From IMG/VR virus record IMGVR_UViG_3300047562_004041, positions 1-53,324 of that record: DNA of 53,324 bases. The stretch is one strand, 5' to 3'. Below, piece after piece: positions 27,537 through 36,965 of this stretch (positions within the stretch are counted from its first letter, which is position 1; each line of letters starts with the position of its first letter). Origin of the DNA: a virus. The translations under genes were made by a program, and so were the position numbers. The notes under the pieces were generated by a model that worked only from the letters and a program-made list of their open reading frames with translations, was not told where the DNA came from and did no database searches.

Positions 27537-28825
27537 TGATTGATTCTCCTGCCATATGAATCTCTAGTCAATTTCAATACCGTATAAGATGGACCATTAG
27601 TTGAGATCTGGTGGCATAGGTCTACTATCATATATAGGCCAGATTTCTTTGAACTAGTTTTATTGTCATTAGAAATCTCTGGAAATAAACACTCAACCAT
27701 ATCACCTGCATGTAAAGTCAAATCCGCAAATATAGTAAATTGAACTTCAATTGCAAATAATTGTTGATATCTCATCTGGGATTGATTTATTATATCTTCT
27801 ACAATTAAATTTTCTTCATTCGATCTAGCTAATTGTTCTTCTGCACTAACTCCAGGGAGCATAGTTAAATCTTTAGTTGTGAAGTTTGTTTTAGTAGTTC
27901 CAGCAAAATCTGGATCTATAAAGTCTGGCATATTTTTCCCTGCCATTGATATCCCAGATTTTTGGTCAGATTTATCAGTAGTAGTCGGTTTAACTTTATC
28001 ATATACCGGATCATATACATAAGTTAAAGAATTATATGCTCCTTGTTTTATAAGATTTACTGCATTCACTGAACTCTTAAACATCGGAGTAGTCAAAATT
28101 CTAGCATCACATCCTTTAGGAGTATCAACTGAATTCGTATATATGAATGTTCTCTTTTTTTGTTGGCCCAATAAAACATCTATTGATTTAAATTTAAATC
28201 CTTCTGATGTTTCATAAAAGAAATATCCAGCTGTTTTCCCTTTTGCTGAAGGTAAATTTGGAATAGATTGTGGGGCAAGCCAAAGTAGAGCATCTTGTGC
28301 AGTCCAATCTACGCAACCATCGAACCTCAATGGATTAATTGTTTCATCAATATATACTGGTTTTTTAGTTTTTAAATCTGCTTTTAATATTTTATTTACA
28401 GAGTCTGATATTTTTCCCTCATAAAATCCAGTTACATAATAGTCGCTATAAAATTTTTTAAGATATTCTGTGGTACATAAATTAAAAGAAAGAACTTCCT
28501 TTTTTGTATCCGATAAAACTGGATTACCATCATATATTCTAAATGCAGTCGTATCTGTATTAAATCTTATTTGATTATTATCCTCATCATAAAAAGATAC
28601 ATATATTTTTTCTGTTCCTACAATATCAAGACCATTAGACTCTGTACCAGACCCTGAATTTGCGGTGTTTCTATTTCCAGTGTCAACATAAGTTACGCTT
28701 GCTTGTATGGAGGTAGAAAGAATACTTTCCCAGTAACTAAATGTTGTAATAGAAGTCTCAGCATATTCTTCAACTTTACCGTCTCTACTTCTAATTCTAA
28801 ATTCTCTTGGGTTTATTTTATTCAT
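27533..28825 (-). CDS. gp27: gp27-like baseplate hub protein (430 aa)
   Basis: Length is near T4 gp27 (391 aa). Visible hub-type features are the start NPREFRIRSRDGKVEEY, a beta region (KIYVSFYDEDNNQIRF), a central PVYIDETINPLRFDGCVDWT and the late part LTLHAGDMVECLFPEISNDN followed by DLCHQISTNGPSYTVLKLTR. In known gp27 proteins this region builds the trimeric ring that links the tube to the gp5 spike. Position between the tape-measure-like gene and gp5 agrees with that. Confidence 0.8.
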   Translation of the reverse strand: MNKINPREFRIRSRDGKVEEYAETSITTFSYWESILSTSIQASVTYVDTGNRNTANSGSGTESNGLDIVGTEKIYVSFYDEDNNQIRFNTDTTAFRIYDGNPVLSDTKKEVLSFNLCTTEYLKKFYSDYYVTGFYEGKISDSVNKILKADLKTKKPVYIDETINPLRFDGCVDWTAQDALLWLAPQSIPNLPSAKGKTAGYFFYETSEGFKFKSIDVLLGQQKKRTFIYTNSVDTPKGCDARILTTPMFKSSVNAVNLIKQGAYNSLTYVYDPVYDKVKPTTTDKSDQKSGISMAGKNMPDFIDPDFAGTTKTNFTTKDLTMLPGVSAEEQLARSNEENLIVEDIINQSQMRYQQLFAIEVQFTIFADLTLHAGDMVECLFPEISNDNKTSSKKSGLYMIVDLCHQISTNGPSYTVLKLTRDSYGRRINQ

Positions 28826-28848
28826 TTTCTGTTCGTCTTATGTATTAT

Positions 28849-31800
28849 TTACGCAGTTTGAATTTTATTTACTACCAAAAGATGCGTATTCACAATCTGA
28901 TCTTCGGATGACTGATCATATTGTTGAATCATGTCCATTGTATTTTTTATTGGTAAAGGAGTGAATTGTGCTTGTGCAACTAAAGAAGATGGAATATTAT
29001 TTTGAATAGAAGCATTTCCACCTGCATGAAGATTTATCCACTTTCCACCTGTAAATTTATAGTAAACACCATTTGCTGCTCGTTTTATTTCTCCTTCTTT
29101 TCCTCTACCCAATCCAAAGGTTGGAATTTGTCTAAGTTGCGTATTATTTCTATCGGTCACATCTATTTCTTGATCAAATCCAAATGGACCAAGTTTATAA
29201 AACTTTCCATTTTTAAATATGACACCTTGATTTTTTATTGGTTGGTTTGGTTGTGGTGGATTTTGGGCAGGTGGTTGTGGTGGTGGATTTTGGGCAGGTG
29301 GTTGTGGTGGAGTTTGCGTTACAACTCCTCTAAATTCGAAGTGAACATCATCACCTGGAATTGCAGCATAATACCAACCATAATTTGGTCCATTAGTAAC
29401 AAACCAGTTCCAACCTTTTGTTGAAGGTCTAATATCAAGTGCTCTACCTTCACCATGCTGAGAAGTTCCTGGTGCACCTACAACTGAATATATTCCTTGT
29501 AATGCTCTTTGATGCTCTAAACTTCTGTATGCAGAGGTAAGTATCAATGTAATTCCTTGTTTACTTGCATCTGATTTTGCTTTAAGAAATTGTCTGGCAG
29601 CATCGTGTCTTAGGTATGCCCCATTACCATACCAATCGTTATAATCTGGAGGATCAGCAAGTGTACCTACTCTAGTAAGTTGTGATGGTTTTAGTCTTCC
29701 ATTTTCTCCAGTCAGAGGAAGTCCACCCCTACCAGTTTGAGTTACAGTTCCTCTAGTTTGAGATGAAACTTGAGCTGGAGATAGTTTACCTGCCTTAAAT
29801 GCAGCAATCTGTGCCCCACCAGGTTCAAATCCAAAAATATGCCCATGTCTAGTAACTTCAGTACTATCATCTAATTGATTATATAATCTATTCTCATGGG
29901 TCGTAGCTCTGAATGCATCTCTTGGTCCAACAAAAGTTCTAGCTGATCTTTGTCTATTTGTATCTAATAAAGCAGCTGCCACTGATTCTAATCCAGCTTG
30001 TGTTTTTCCATTGGATGTAGCGAATCTAATAGCGTCTTCCTTGGTTATAATTTTTGACCAAGCTGAGACACCACCATATCTACTTACTGGCGTAAATTGT
30101 GCTGGCGATAATATAGCAGCTCTCATACTCCCATTTGTCTTCCAAGGATCACCAGGAGCAGATACTCTATTATAAATTACTTGTGCCACATCAGCTGCAC
30201 CTTGAGGATCAGAATTTTCAAATAGTGCTCCAGTTGCAAGTAACCAAAAATTTGGGCTATTACTACTTACAATTATATTTCCAGGACCACCACCAGGTGG
30301 TGTACTTACTCCAGGTCCATCGCCTTTAAGTCCCATCTCTTTTCTAAGACTTTGAAATATCTGATTAGTTCTATTGTCAAGAGCATTTTTAAATGAACGA
30401 GATATTGCATCACCTAATTGCTGCCCAATTGTTGGTCCATTTTTATTAATTGTTCTTTGAACTGGAACTACACCACCTTGTGCTGCTGTAAAAATTGATC
30501 TACCAATTTGATTAACATCTTTTGCTGATTGTGCTGCGATTGCATTGTCAATCAATGCAGCAAAATTATTTTTAATTTCTTGATTCAATAGGGGATCTGG
30601 CTTTTGACCCAAAGGTAAATTTGCAGTCGCCATCATGATTCCACCAAAAAGTGGATCACGGTTTTTATTCATAATTTCTGATATAGTTTTTAATGCTCTT
30701 AGTGGATTTTTCTTTCCTGATTTTTTTGGTGATGGAAATATTTTTTTAATTTGCTTCAGCCCACCAATATTTTTTCCAGGCTGGGGTGGTTGGCCTTTTG
30801 GTTTTTGTAAAGTAGATTTTCTTCTCGAAATAGTTCTTTTGATTGTTCTATTTGGTGATCTATTGCCCCTAGTAATTGTACCTCCTGATGCTCTTTTTTG
30901 TATTTTTTCACCTTGACCTTGCATGGATGTTGCGGCATCAAATAATGATCTACCAACAATATCTCCAAGAATTCCACCCCAAATTGGACCACCAAAGGGA
31001 ATCAAAGCAGGAAAACTTCCAAGTGCTGCTCCAACGGCACCACCAACAGCACCAGCAGCAGCTCTATCTGGTCTTTCCTTAAATATCAATGTACTAATTA
31101 AAAAGTCCGCTATTGGACCTATAATTGGAATTTTGCCTAATATTTTTGTGCCAGCTTTTCCAAATAATTTTAATGATGTACGCTGCTGTATCTTTCCTAA
31201 TCCTCTTGCTCCAATTCTACCTGAAGTTCTTCCTTTTCCAGCCAATCCAGCAGCAGGAATAGCTCTTGGTGAAAATCTTTCTCTGACTGCTTCTAATGCT
31301 TTAGCTGGAGTTAATCCTTTATTAATTTTGTCTTGATATAGTCGTGCTGCATCAAATCCATATTTTTTTGTAACTGCCTCTTGTGCGCGAGTCTGACTAA
31401 AATATTGACTTAATCTTGTTGACCCACCAGGTCCACCTACACCAGATCTAGGGGAGATTCTTGTGGGTAACTTTTTACCTCCACCACCTCCAACTGCACC
31501 AGAACCAGCAATTGCCAATCCAACAATAATTGCGGTATTTAAAAATTTGTTTAGAGCAGATGAAAGGTCATCAAATTGCTTTTCAAATTTTTCTCCACCG
31601 ACCTGTTTTGCTAATGATCTTACTTTATCATATTGTTCATAACCAAGATCAATGGCATCTACAAAATTTTTAAATACAGATCCAACAAAATTTTCTGTAA
31701 ATTTTATAAAAGGATCTATAAACTTTAATGTGCTTAATATTTTTGGGAGAAACTTCACTAGTTTAGTGAATGCAAATCCCATAAAAGTATAGAGAATAAA

Positions 31801-32139
31801 ATTACGAATTGCATCTAGGAATCCAGTTTTAGGTAATGCTCCCTGTAGATATTTTAATGGATTTACGAGTTTTGGTGTTTCGGATTGCTTTTCCTGTTGT
31901 TGTCTTGTCTGCGTTATTGCTCGTCTTCTTTGTTGCTCTTTTTGGTTGGACAAAAGGGAAGAATTAAATTTAACCAAAGTTTCAATTTTCTTTAAACTTT
32001 GGTGAATTGATGTCAAAATACTCAAAGGTGCATTTCCACCTCCACCTCCACCTCCACCTGGTCCAACTCCACCTCCACCAGGTCCTCTTCTTGACCCTGG
32101 TATGATAGGTGTAGTTGGAGTTACATTATTTTGCGCCAT
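28849..32139 (-). CDS. Giant hub/tape-measure-like protein with SleB-like and VanY-like hydrolase domains (1096 aa)
   Basis: Order of parts: a Gly-rich head (RRGPGGGGVGPGGGGGGGG); helical and hydrophobic stretches at ~105-135, ~200-220 and ~335-400 of the kind seen in tape-measure proteins; a basic linker; at ~625-770 a cell-wall-hydrolase (SleB-like) domain (LLATGALFENSDPQGAADVA, QVIYNRV); at ~835-937 a D-Ala-D-Ala carboxypeptidase/M15 (VanY-like) domain with AYRSLEHQRA, TSQHGEGRALDIRP and DDVHFEF, giving the His-x6-Asp...His metal set; then a PPQPPAQN linker and an SH3-like tail. It probably measures the tail and opens peptidoglycan during DNA entry. Its neighbour is a shorter paralogue. 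Confidence 0.82.
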   Translation of the reverse strand: MAQNNVTPTTPIIPGSRRGPGGGGVGPGGGGGGGGNAPLSILTSIHQSLKKIETLVKFNSSLLSNQKEQQRRRAITQTRQQQEKQSETPKLVNPLKYLQGALPKTGFLDAIRNFILYTFMGFAFTKLVKFLPKILSTLKFIDPFIKFTENFVGSVFKNFVDAIDLGYEQYDKVRSLAKQVGGEKFEKQFDDLSSALNKFLNTAIIVGLAIAGSGAVGGGGGKKLPTRISPRSGVGGPGGSTRLSQYFSQTRAQEAVTKKYGFDAARLYQDKINKGLTPAKALEAVRERFSPRAIPAAGLAGKGRTSGRIGARGLGKIQQRTSLKLFGKAGTKILGKIPIIGPIADFLISTLIFKERPDRAAAGAVGGAVGAALGSFPALIPFGGPIWGGILGDIVGRSLFDAATSMQGQGEKIQKRASGGTITRGNRSPNRTIKRTISRRKSTLQKPKGQPPQPGKNIGGLKQIKKIFPSPKKSGKKNPLRALKTISEIMNKNRDPLFGGIMMATANLPLGQKPDPLLNQEIKNNFAALIDNAIAAQSAKDVNQIGRSIFTAAQGGVVPVQRTINKNGPTIGQQLGDAISRSFKNALDNRTNQIFQSLRKEMGLKGDGPGVSTPPGGGPGNIIVSSNSPNFWLLATGALFENSDPQGAADVAQVIYNRVSAPGDPWKTNGSMRAAILSPAQFTPVSRYGGVSAWSKIITKEDAIRFATSNGKTQAGLESVAAALLDTNRQRSARTFVGPRDAFRATTHENRLYNQLDDSTEVTRHGHIFGFEPGGAQIAAFKAGKLSPAQVSSQTRGTVTQTGRGGLPLTGENGRLKPSQLTRVGTLADPPDYNDWYGNGAYLRHDAARQFLKAKSDASKQGITLILTSAYRSLEHQRALQGIYSVVGAPGTSQHGEGRALDIRPSTKGWNWFVTNGPNYGWYYAAIPGDDVHFEFRGVVTQTPPQPPAQNPPPQPPAQNPPQPNQPIKNQGVIFKNGKFYKLGPFGFDQEIDVTDRNNTQLRQIPTFGLGRGKEGEIKRAANGVYYKFTGGKWINLHAGGNASIQNNIPSSLVAQAQFTPLPIKNTMDMIQQYDQSSEDQIVNTHLLVVNKIQTA

Positions 32140-32140
32140 T

Positions 32141-34627
32141 TTATGTCAACCCATATGCAGAAAGTGTAATTTCTCTTTCTTCTCTATTTGGGGGAATCGG
32201 AGAAAGTGCAGGGACTTGGCTTCCATTCTTAGCTCCTGGAGCTATATTTTGATTGGAAGAAACCATTACTGGTGGCAATTCTGTGATGGTAAAATTACCT
32301 TTACCTTGAACTCGTTTTCCAGGTTGCCTTACATTTGGAGTAACTGGAGCCAGTGATGCATCAGAGGTTTTAAGACCAGTAAATCTTAGAATATTATTCC
32401 ACAAAGGCTCTAAGAATCCTTGGGGTTTTGGTTTTGGTTTTGGTGGAGGTGGTGCCTGGAATTGAGCTGGAATTGGCGCAGGTTTATTTCCATAGTTTCC
32501 TTCATGGATAAAGAAATTAGAATCTTTATTTCTTAGTACATCTCCTTTGTCTGGTCTCATATGAGGTTGTTGACTTGTTCCATAAAATCCAGTTCTAGTG
32601 CCAATAAATCTCTGCGCCTGTTGCTGCAATTTTACATTCTTTAATGCTTTTTCTGTATCAGATATTTGTCTTAAAGCATCTTTCATATTCCACTTATAAT
32701 CTTTTCCTTTTGTGGAATTCATTACTGCAAGTGCGGCAGTTTTTCTGTCCACAATGTTTTGCCAGTCTGGAATATTACCAAATATTGGTTGATATTGATC
32801 TTTAGCAATAATAATATCTTTTACTGTATTTTTTCGTTGATAAAAATTTGCACCATAATTATTTGCTGCCTGCAATCGATTGTATATTGATTGGGCAACA
32901 TCTGCCCTGCCTTGTGGAGTATCATCTTCTAATGCTGAAATTGCAAGTAAAGAATTATAATCGGCTGCGCTTAATTTACCACCACCAACAATACCTCCAT
33001 CTTTTGCCATCTGAATGTTGTTGGCATATTTTGGCTTTCTTCCTGCCACAAATTGATATAAATTCAATCCAGTTTTATTTTGAATGTCCTTTGCATCTTC
33101 TGGGGTTACAACAATTTCACCTGGTCTGGCTGCAACTAATTGAGTATCAGGTCCAGCACCAGTGATATCCAATCCAGAATTACTAGTGATTTGTTGACTT
33201 CCATCCAAAGCAATCTTTTCTATTGGAGTAGAATTTCGTTGAGGAATTATACCACCTCTATTGAACGCATAAGAAGGCGGCAGTGGTTGTGGTTTTATCT
33301 TTTTTTCTTCTGGACTACTTTGTTGTTGTGGTTTTGGTTGTTTTATTTTTTCTGATTCATTTTTTGGTTTTAATAATTGATATCCACCGTATGCTGCAGC
33401 AACTGCTGCTCCAGCATATAAAGAACGAACTCCAAAGGTCTTTAATAATTTTAATATTCCTGGTATACCAATTGCACGAATATATTTTGTAAGATTTATT
33501 GCTAATCCTACTGTAGATCGTATGAATTTACCAAATCTTGTTCCAAATAATATGAATGTGCCAAGAATCGCTGGCCACCAATCTTTAAAAAATCTCTTTA
33601 AAGATTCTATTTTTTTCTTATTTTTTGGGTCAGATATCCATTTAACTAATTCAGTGAAAGCTTTTCCGAGTAAAGTATAAAATATAAAATCAAAAATGCG
33701 ATCCAATATTCCTTTTACAGGAGACATCACTTTTTGAAATGAATCATATGTTTTTTTCGCAGAAGACTCTAATTGATTTTCTGCTTCTTTTCTTTTATTT
33801 TGCTCTTGTGTTATTCTCTCAACTCTTTGTGTTCTTATGGTCGTTGCTCTCTGCGCTGAAAGAACAGCTAATATATTATCTACTGATTTTTGTATTTTCA
33901 ATAATATTTGCACTATTGGATCGTTTGATCCACCACCGCCACCACCGCCACCAACTCTTCCATTATTTCCTCCGCCCCCACCATTATCGATTACTGCACG
34001 AGATCTTTCTAGTGTTGTTCTAGCGATTCTTACATTCCTAGTCCTAAAATTAGAAGGACTCACAAAGGTACTTGCTGACCTTGAAGTTGGTCTTGTCCTT
34101 GGACCAGGTTCTTTTTTCTGTAATTGGATTGCTCCTCTTTTTATTTCACCTAAAAGATCTTCTATTTTATCTTTTATATCTTCGCAACAGGTTTCTTTGT
34201 TCTGAGTATCTACATTTGTGGACGAAGATACTTCCGAAATTGGGTTTTGATTTTTATTAGCAGTTGATTTTCTTTGTCTTTGTCGTGTAGGTGATTTTTT
34301 AGTTGGTGCTTTTGGAGGTCTTTTTGATGCGGTTGGTTTTTTATTTTTCTTCTGTTCTTTTTGATAGGCTTCTATTTCTTTTAATACTTTATCATGAATT
34401 TTTCCAAAATCTCCCTCTAAAGAATCCTCTTCAAATTCGTCATATTCATTTTCTGATATTGGAAACTCGTCTCCTGTATTCGTTTCTACATACCATTTTA
34501 TGACATAATAATATAGTTCAGGGTCAGCTGCTTCATTGATACCTAAGTTTCTAGCAAAAATTATAGCCTGATTTTTTGGCCTATTTCTAGGAAATTTAAT
34601 GCTAGCAATAGACCATTTTTTTGCCAT
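32141..34627 (-). CDS. Tape-measure-like protein with SleB-like hydrolase domain (828 aa)
   Basis: The N-terminal ~90 residues (MAKKWSIASIKFPRNRPKNQ; YYYVIKWYVETNTGDEFP) are familiar from large virion proteins of T4-like cyanophages. A basic low-complexity stretch, a Gly-rich patch (~215-235), a coiled-coil (~240-300) and hydrophobic helices (~310-330, ~350-365, ~400-420) follow. At ~555-712 a SleB-like domain repeats the pattern of its neighbour (LLAISALEDDTPQGRADVAQ, SIYNRL). The tail is Pro-rich. I infer a tail-interior or tape-measure role with a peptidoglycan-cutting module. A VanY-like part is absent here, so the pair are diverged paralogues. gp29 equivalence is possible but not shown. 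Confidence 0.78.
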   Translation of the reverse strand: MAKKWSIASIKFPRNRPKNQAIIFARNLGINEAADPELYYYVIKWYVETNTGDEFPISENEYDEFEEDSLEGDFGKIHDKVLKEIEAYQKEQKKNKKPTASKRPPKAPTKKSPTRQRQRKSTANKNQNPISEVSSSTNVDTQNKETCCEDIKDKIEDLLGEIKRGAIQLQKKEPGPRTRPTSRSASTFVSPSNFRTRNVRIARTTLERSRAVIDNGGGGGNNGRVGGGGGGGGSNDPIVQILLKIQKSVDNILAVLSAQRATTIRTQRVERITQEQNKRKEAENQLESSAKKTYDSFQKVMSPVKGILDRIFDFIFYTLLGKAFTELVKWISDPKNKKKIESLKRFFKDWWPAILGTFILFGTRFGKFIRSTVGLAINLTKYIRAIGIPGILKLLKTFGVRSLYAGAAVAAAYGGYQLLKPKNESEKIKQPKPQQQSSPEEKKIKPQPLPPSYAFNRGGIIPQRNSTPIEKIALDGSQQITSNSGLDITGAGPDTQLVAARPGEIVVTPEDAKDIQNKTGLNLYQFVAGRKPKYANNIQMAKDGGIVGGGKLSAADYNSLLAISALEDDTPQGRADVAQSIYNRLQAANNYGANFYQRKNTVKDIIIAKDQYQPIFGNIPDWQNIVDRKTAALAVMNSTKGKDYKWNMKDALRQISDTEKALKNVKLQQQAQRFIGTRTGFYGTSQQPHMRPDKGDVLRNKDSNFFIHEGNYGNKPAPIPAQFQAPPPPKPKPKPQGFLEPLWNNILRFTGLKTSDASLAPVTPNVRQPGKRVQGKGNFTITELPPVMVSSNQNIAPGAKNGSQVPALSPIPPNREEREITLSAYGLT

Positions 34628-34632
34628 TTATC

Positions 34633-34800
34633 TTAAAGCGACGCCTTCTTTAATTTTGCTTCTTCTTCTTCCAAATGTTGATTTAAGAGTGCCACATAGA
34701 TATCTCTCTCCCATGGCATCAAATTTTCAATCTCAGTTAATGAATATTTATGATATTGCATGAGAGCAAAATTTAACTTAAAGTAATTCTCAAGGTCCAT
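34633..34800 (-). CDS. Small baseplate-hub assembly protein, gp51-like candidate (55 aa)
   Basis: ATG 34800 to TAA 34633: MDLENYFKLNFALMQYHKYS, then LTEIENLMPWERDIYVALL and an acidic helix. The helix-PWERDIYVALL pattern is typical of a short protein sitting between gp26 and the tape-measure-like gene in T4-like phages. By place it could be the gp51-type hub assembly catalyst or a tape-measure chaperone. It starts 11 bases after the gp26 stop and ends 5 bases before the next ATG, so it fits the operon tightly. Confidence 0.72.
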   Translation of the reverse strand: MDLENYFKLNFALMQYHKYSLTEIENLMPWERDIYVALLNQHLEEEEAKLKKASL

Positions 34801-34811
34801 ATGGCAAAGAC

Positions 34812-35531
34812 CTATGCGAAAAAACTAGATAACCCTTCAAGAACAACTTCTGATTCAACTTTTGTATTTGGATTTTTTACTTTTACTGTATGGGATAATT
34901 TTGGCATAGTCTCAAAGAAAGTCTCAATCTGTTTAAATTGAGATGAATTCATTTGATCTAAAAATTCCACTATTTCTTTTTTGGTTACATCAGATGAAGT
35001 CCAAACTTCTTCCTCAGTATAAATTTTATCCACACAATCGGCAATCATTTCAAATGATTGTTCGGTTGCATTTTGACCGGAAAAATCAAAATTATTTTTA
35101 ATAAATTGATCCAAAGATGGGTATCTCATTTCCATCATAATTGAATCATCTACTTTAATTTTATTTGTATGATTTTCATTTTTATGAATATGAATATCAT
35201 CGATATCAATTTTAACTGGAACTGCAGTCTCTCCATCATCTGGACATATAATAGATAATTCCACTTCTTCCCCAACTGATTTCGAACGAATATTTAAAAA
35301 CAAATATTCAATATCAAATGTAGGAAGAGCTTCTACCTTTATTCCTCTAGTTTCTATACAATTTTTAATTACTGTCTTAATTGCAGTAGTAATTTGTTTT
35401 GTATCTTCTGATTCTAATGCGAGCAATAAAAGTTTTTCTTCTTTTACTAAAAATGGTCTGTACTTGATTGTTTGTCCAGTTGACGGTAAATCCAATTCGA
35501 AGACTGGTGTAGCAATTTTTGGTAAAGGCAT
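34812..35531 (-). CDS. gp26: gp26-like baseplate hub subunit/assembly protein (239 aa)
   Basis: Starts MPLPKIATPVFELDLPSTGQ, then IKYRPFLVKEEKLLLLALES; both motifs are characteristic of the T4 gp26/hub family (known family, T4 protein 208 aa). The middle holds EVELSIICPDDGET with two paired strands, and the end is helical (QFKQIETFFETMPKLSH). It is expected to help build the central hub with gp27, gp5 and the tape measure. It has its own late promoter at 35562-35569 and begins the hub operon. Confidence 0.85.
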   Translation of the reverse strand: MPLPKIATPVFELDLPSTGQTIKYRPFLVKEEKLLLLALESEDTKQITTAIKTVIKNCIETRGIKVEALPTFDIEYLFLNIRSKSVGEEVELSIICPDDGETAVPVKIDIDDIHIHKNENHTNKIKVDDSIMMEMRYPSLDQFIKNNFDFSGQNATEQSFEMIADCVDKIYTEEEVWTSSDVTKKEIVEFLDQMNSSQFKQIETFFETMPKLSHTVKVKNPNTKVESEVVLEGLSSFFA

Positions 35532-35561
35532 ATTAAATGAATAATATTAAATTCGTTTGAT

Positions 35562-35569
35562 TATTTATT
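35562..35569 (-). promoter_or_regulatory. T4-type late promoter (AATAAATA)
   Basis: Minus-strand AATAAATA preceded by AAG, 30 bases upstream of the gp26 ATG, in the 85-base gap after the gp54-like gene. Confidence 0.75.
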
Positions 35570-35616
35570 CTTAAAGTTCGAATGTATATCCACCAATAGT
35601 ATATTCTTTAAAGATA

Positions 35617-36480
35617 TTAGCTACCGGAATATAAATTTACTCTATTAATAGTCCTATTATTAGAACCATTAGCAGGACCATTAGTAACACTATTAGTGGC
35701 ACTAGTTGGGGCGGCGCTGGCAGGACCATTCGCACTAGACTCTTGTGGTTTTGGGTTTGGTTTATCTATAGTATCAATTGCACTTGGTAATAATATGTAC
35801 CTAGTATATGCAAATGATATAGTACATTTTAATAGTTGAGAAGATTCATAACTAACAGGCATTGACATAATTGATATTGGATATGCATCAATGTATTTGT
35901 ATGTTAAAGATTTTCCAGAGTTGTCCCCAGATAATCCACCATAATCTCTTTCAAATTTAGTCAAATGGATATCCGTTCTATATCCTCTCGATACATCATT
36001 GGCTTTTCCAGTTCCATCTGGGTATGCCATCCTATAAGAGTACTCGGATTTAATAAATTTTTGGTTATTATAATCTTTTGTATATTGTTCATTTGCAATA
36101 TATTGCATCCAAAATTCAAAATATTTAATAACTTCATATTCTCCATCTACATAAAAAGTAAAATCAGCACGATCATCATATACTCTTCTATATGGAATTT
36201 TTTCTGTAACTCCAGTATAATCCATTACATCATGAGTATAGAATGTGGACCCAGGCATTGTGGCATCACAACAAGACAAATAAATTAAACCCTTGTCAAA
36301 ATTCTTATTACCTTCACCAAATGCTATCCTCTTATCTGTGGTCCACCCACCAGAAACAGAAGGTGGGGGTAAAAATTCACAAGAAAAATGGGAAGTCAAA
36401 GCTGGTCTTAATAGCTTTGTCTTTATGGTGCTCATTGACTGAGGCGAATTGAAAGCAGGTTGATGTCTATTCTCTGCCAT
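35617..36480 (-). CDS. gp54/tail-tube-fold baseplate protein (287 aa)
   Basis: Residues ~60-240 carry the tail-tube-fold signature of this phage group: LSCCDATMPGSTFYTHDVMD, YTGVTEKIPYRRVYDDRADF, TFYVDGEYEVIKYFEFWMQY and late VSYESSQLLKCTISFAYTRY. In T4, gp19, gp48 and gp54 share this fold; the size and hub-side location favour gp54, the tube initiator (inferred). The last ~45 residues are Asn/Ser/Ala low complexity. A late promoter at 36508-36515 lies 28 bases upstream. An out-of-frame coding-like tail follows its stop (see findings). Confidence 0.78.
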   Translation of the reverse strand: MAENRHQPAFNSPQSMSTIKTKLLRPALTSHFSCEFLPPPSVSGGWTTDKRIAFGEGNKNFDKGLIYLSCCDATMPGSTFYTHDVMDYTGVTEKIPYRRVYDDRADFTFYVDGEYEVIKYFEFWMQYIANEQYTKDYNNQKFIKSEYSYRMAYPDGTGKANDVSRGYRTDIHLTKFERDYGGLSGDNSGKSLTYKYIDAYPISIMSMPVSYESSQLLKCTISFAYTRYILLPSAIDTIDKPNPKPQESSANGPASAAPTSATNSVTNGPANGSNNRTINRVNLYSGS

Positions 36481-36481
36481 C

Positions 36482-36489
36482 TATAAATA
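36482..36489 (+). promoter_or_regulatory. T4-type late promoter (TATAAATA), rightward
   Basis: Plus-strand TATAAATA right after the gp54-like ATG. It would start transcription near 36495 and serve the gp4-gp48-gp53 block. Confidence 0.8.
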
Positions 36490-36507
36490 TTTTTAATGTC
36501 TATTGAT

Positions 36508-36515
36508 TATTTATA
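36508..36515 (-). promoter_or_regulatory. T4-type late promoter (TATAAATA), leftward
   Basis: Minus-strand TATAAATA 28 bases upstream of the gp54-like ATG. With the plus-strand copy at 36482-36489 it forms a divergent pair whose expected transcript starts face away across one another, a compact bidirectional late switch. Confidence 0.8.
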
Positions 36516-36517
36516 GA

Positions 36518-36964
36518 GTGCCTAAGAATTATATACAAGGATTTTACTCTCCAATAAATCCAAAAAAATATTCTGGAAATCCAGCTCAAATTGTATATCG
36601 TTCCTCTTATGAATTGAGAGCATTTAAATGGTGTGATTTATCAGAAAGTATTATTTCTTGGGGATCGGAAGAAGGTTGGGTGCCATATAGGAATCCAATT
36701 ACTGGAAAAGTGCATCGTTATTTTCCAGACTTATTCATAAAAATAAAAGAATCAAATGGAGAAATAAAAAAATATCTCATAGAAATAAAGCCAAAACGAC
36801 AAACTATTCCACCAAACCCAACACCAAAAAAGAAAACAAAAACTTGGTTGAACGAAATGAAAACATACCAAATAAATCAAGCTAAATGGGAAGCAGCAGA
36901 AAAATTTTGCCATGAAAACGGAATAGTATTCAAAATAATCACCGAAAGGGAATTGGGAATCTAA
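36518..36964 (+). CDS. gp4: gp4-like head completion protein, nuclease-fold (148 aa)
   Basis: GTG at 36518 is preferred (starts after the promoter and matches the usual N-terminus near VPKNYIQGFYSPINPKKYSG); a TTG at 36503 in the same frame is possible. Motifs: GNPAQIVYRSSYELRAFKWC, then HRYFPDLFIKI and KKYLIEIKPKRQT, giving Asp...Glu-x-Lys as in PD-(D/E)XK folds. This matches T4-like gp4 (gp50/65) head completion proteins, which join head and tail after packaging. It overlaps no neighbour and leads the plus-strand late block. Confidence 0.82.
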   Translation: MPKNYIQGFYSPINPKKYSGNPAQIVYRSSYELRAFKWCDLSESIISWGSEEGWVPYRNPITGKVHRYFPDLFIKIKESNGEIKKYLIEIKPKRQTIPPNPTPKKKTKTWLNEMKTYQINQAKWEAAEKFCHENGIVFKIITERELGI

Positions 36965-36965
36965 A

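Noticed and set aside
33739-34260. Leu-rich plus-strand open frames that look like membrane proteins
   Set aside because: They are antisense readings of Lys/Glu-rich helices in the 828-aa tail protein.
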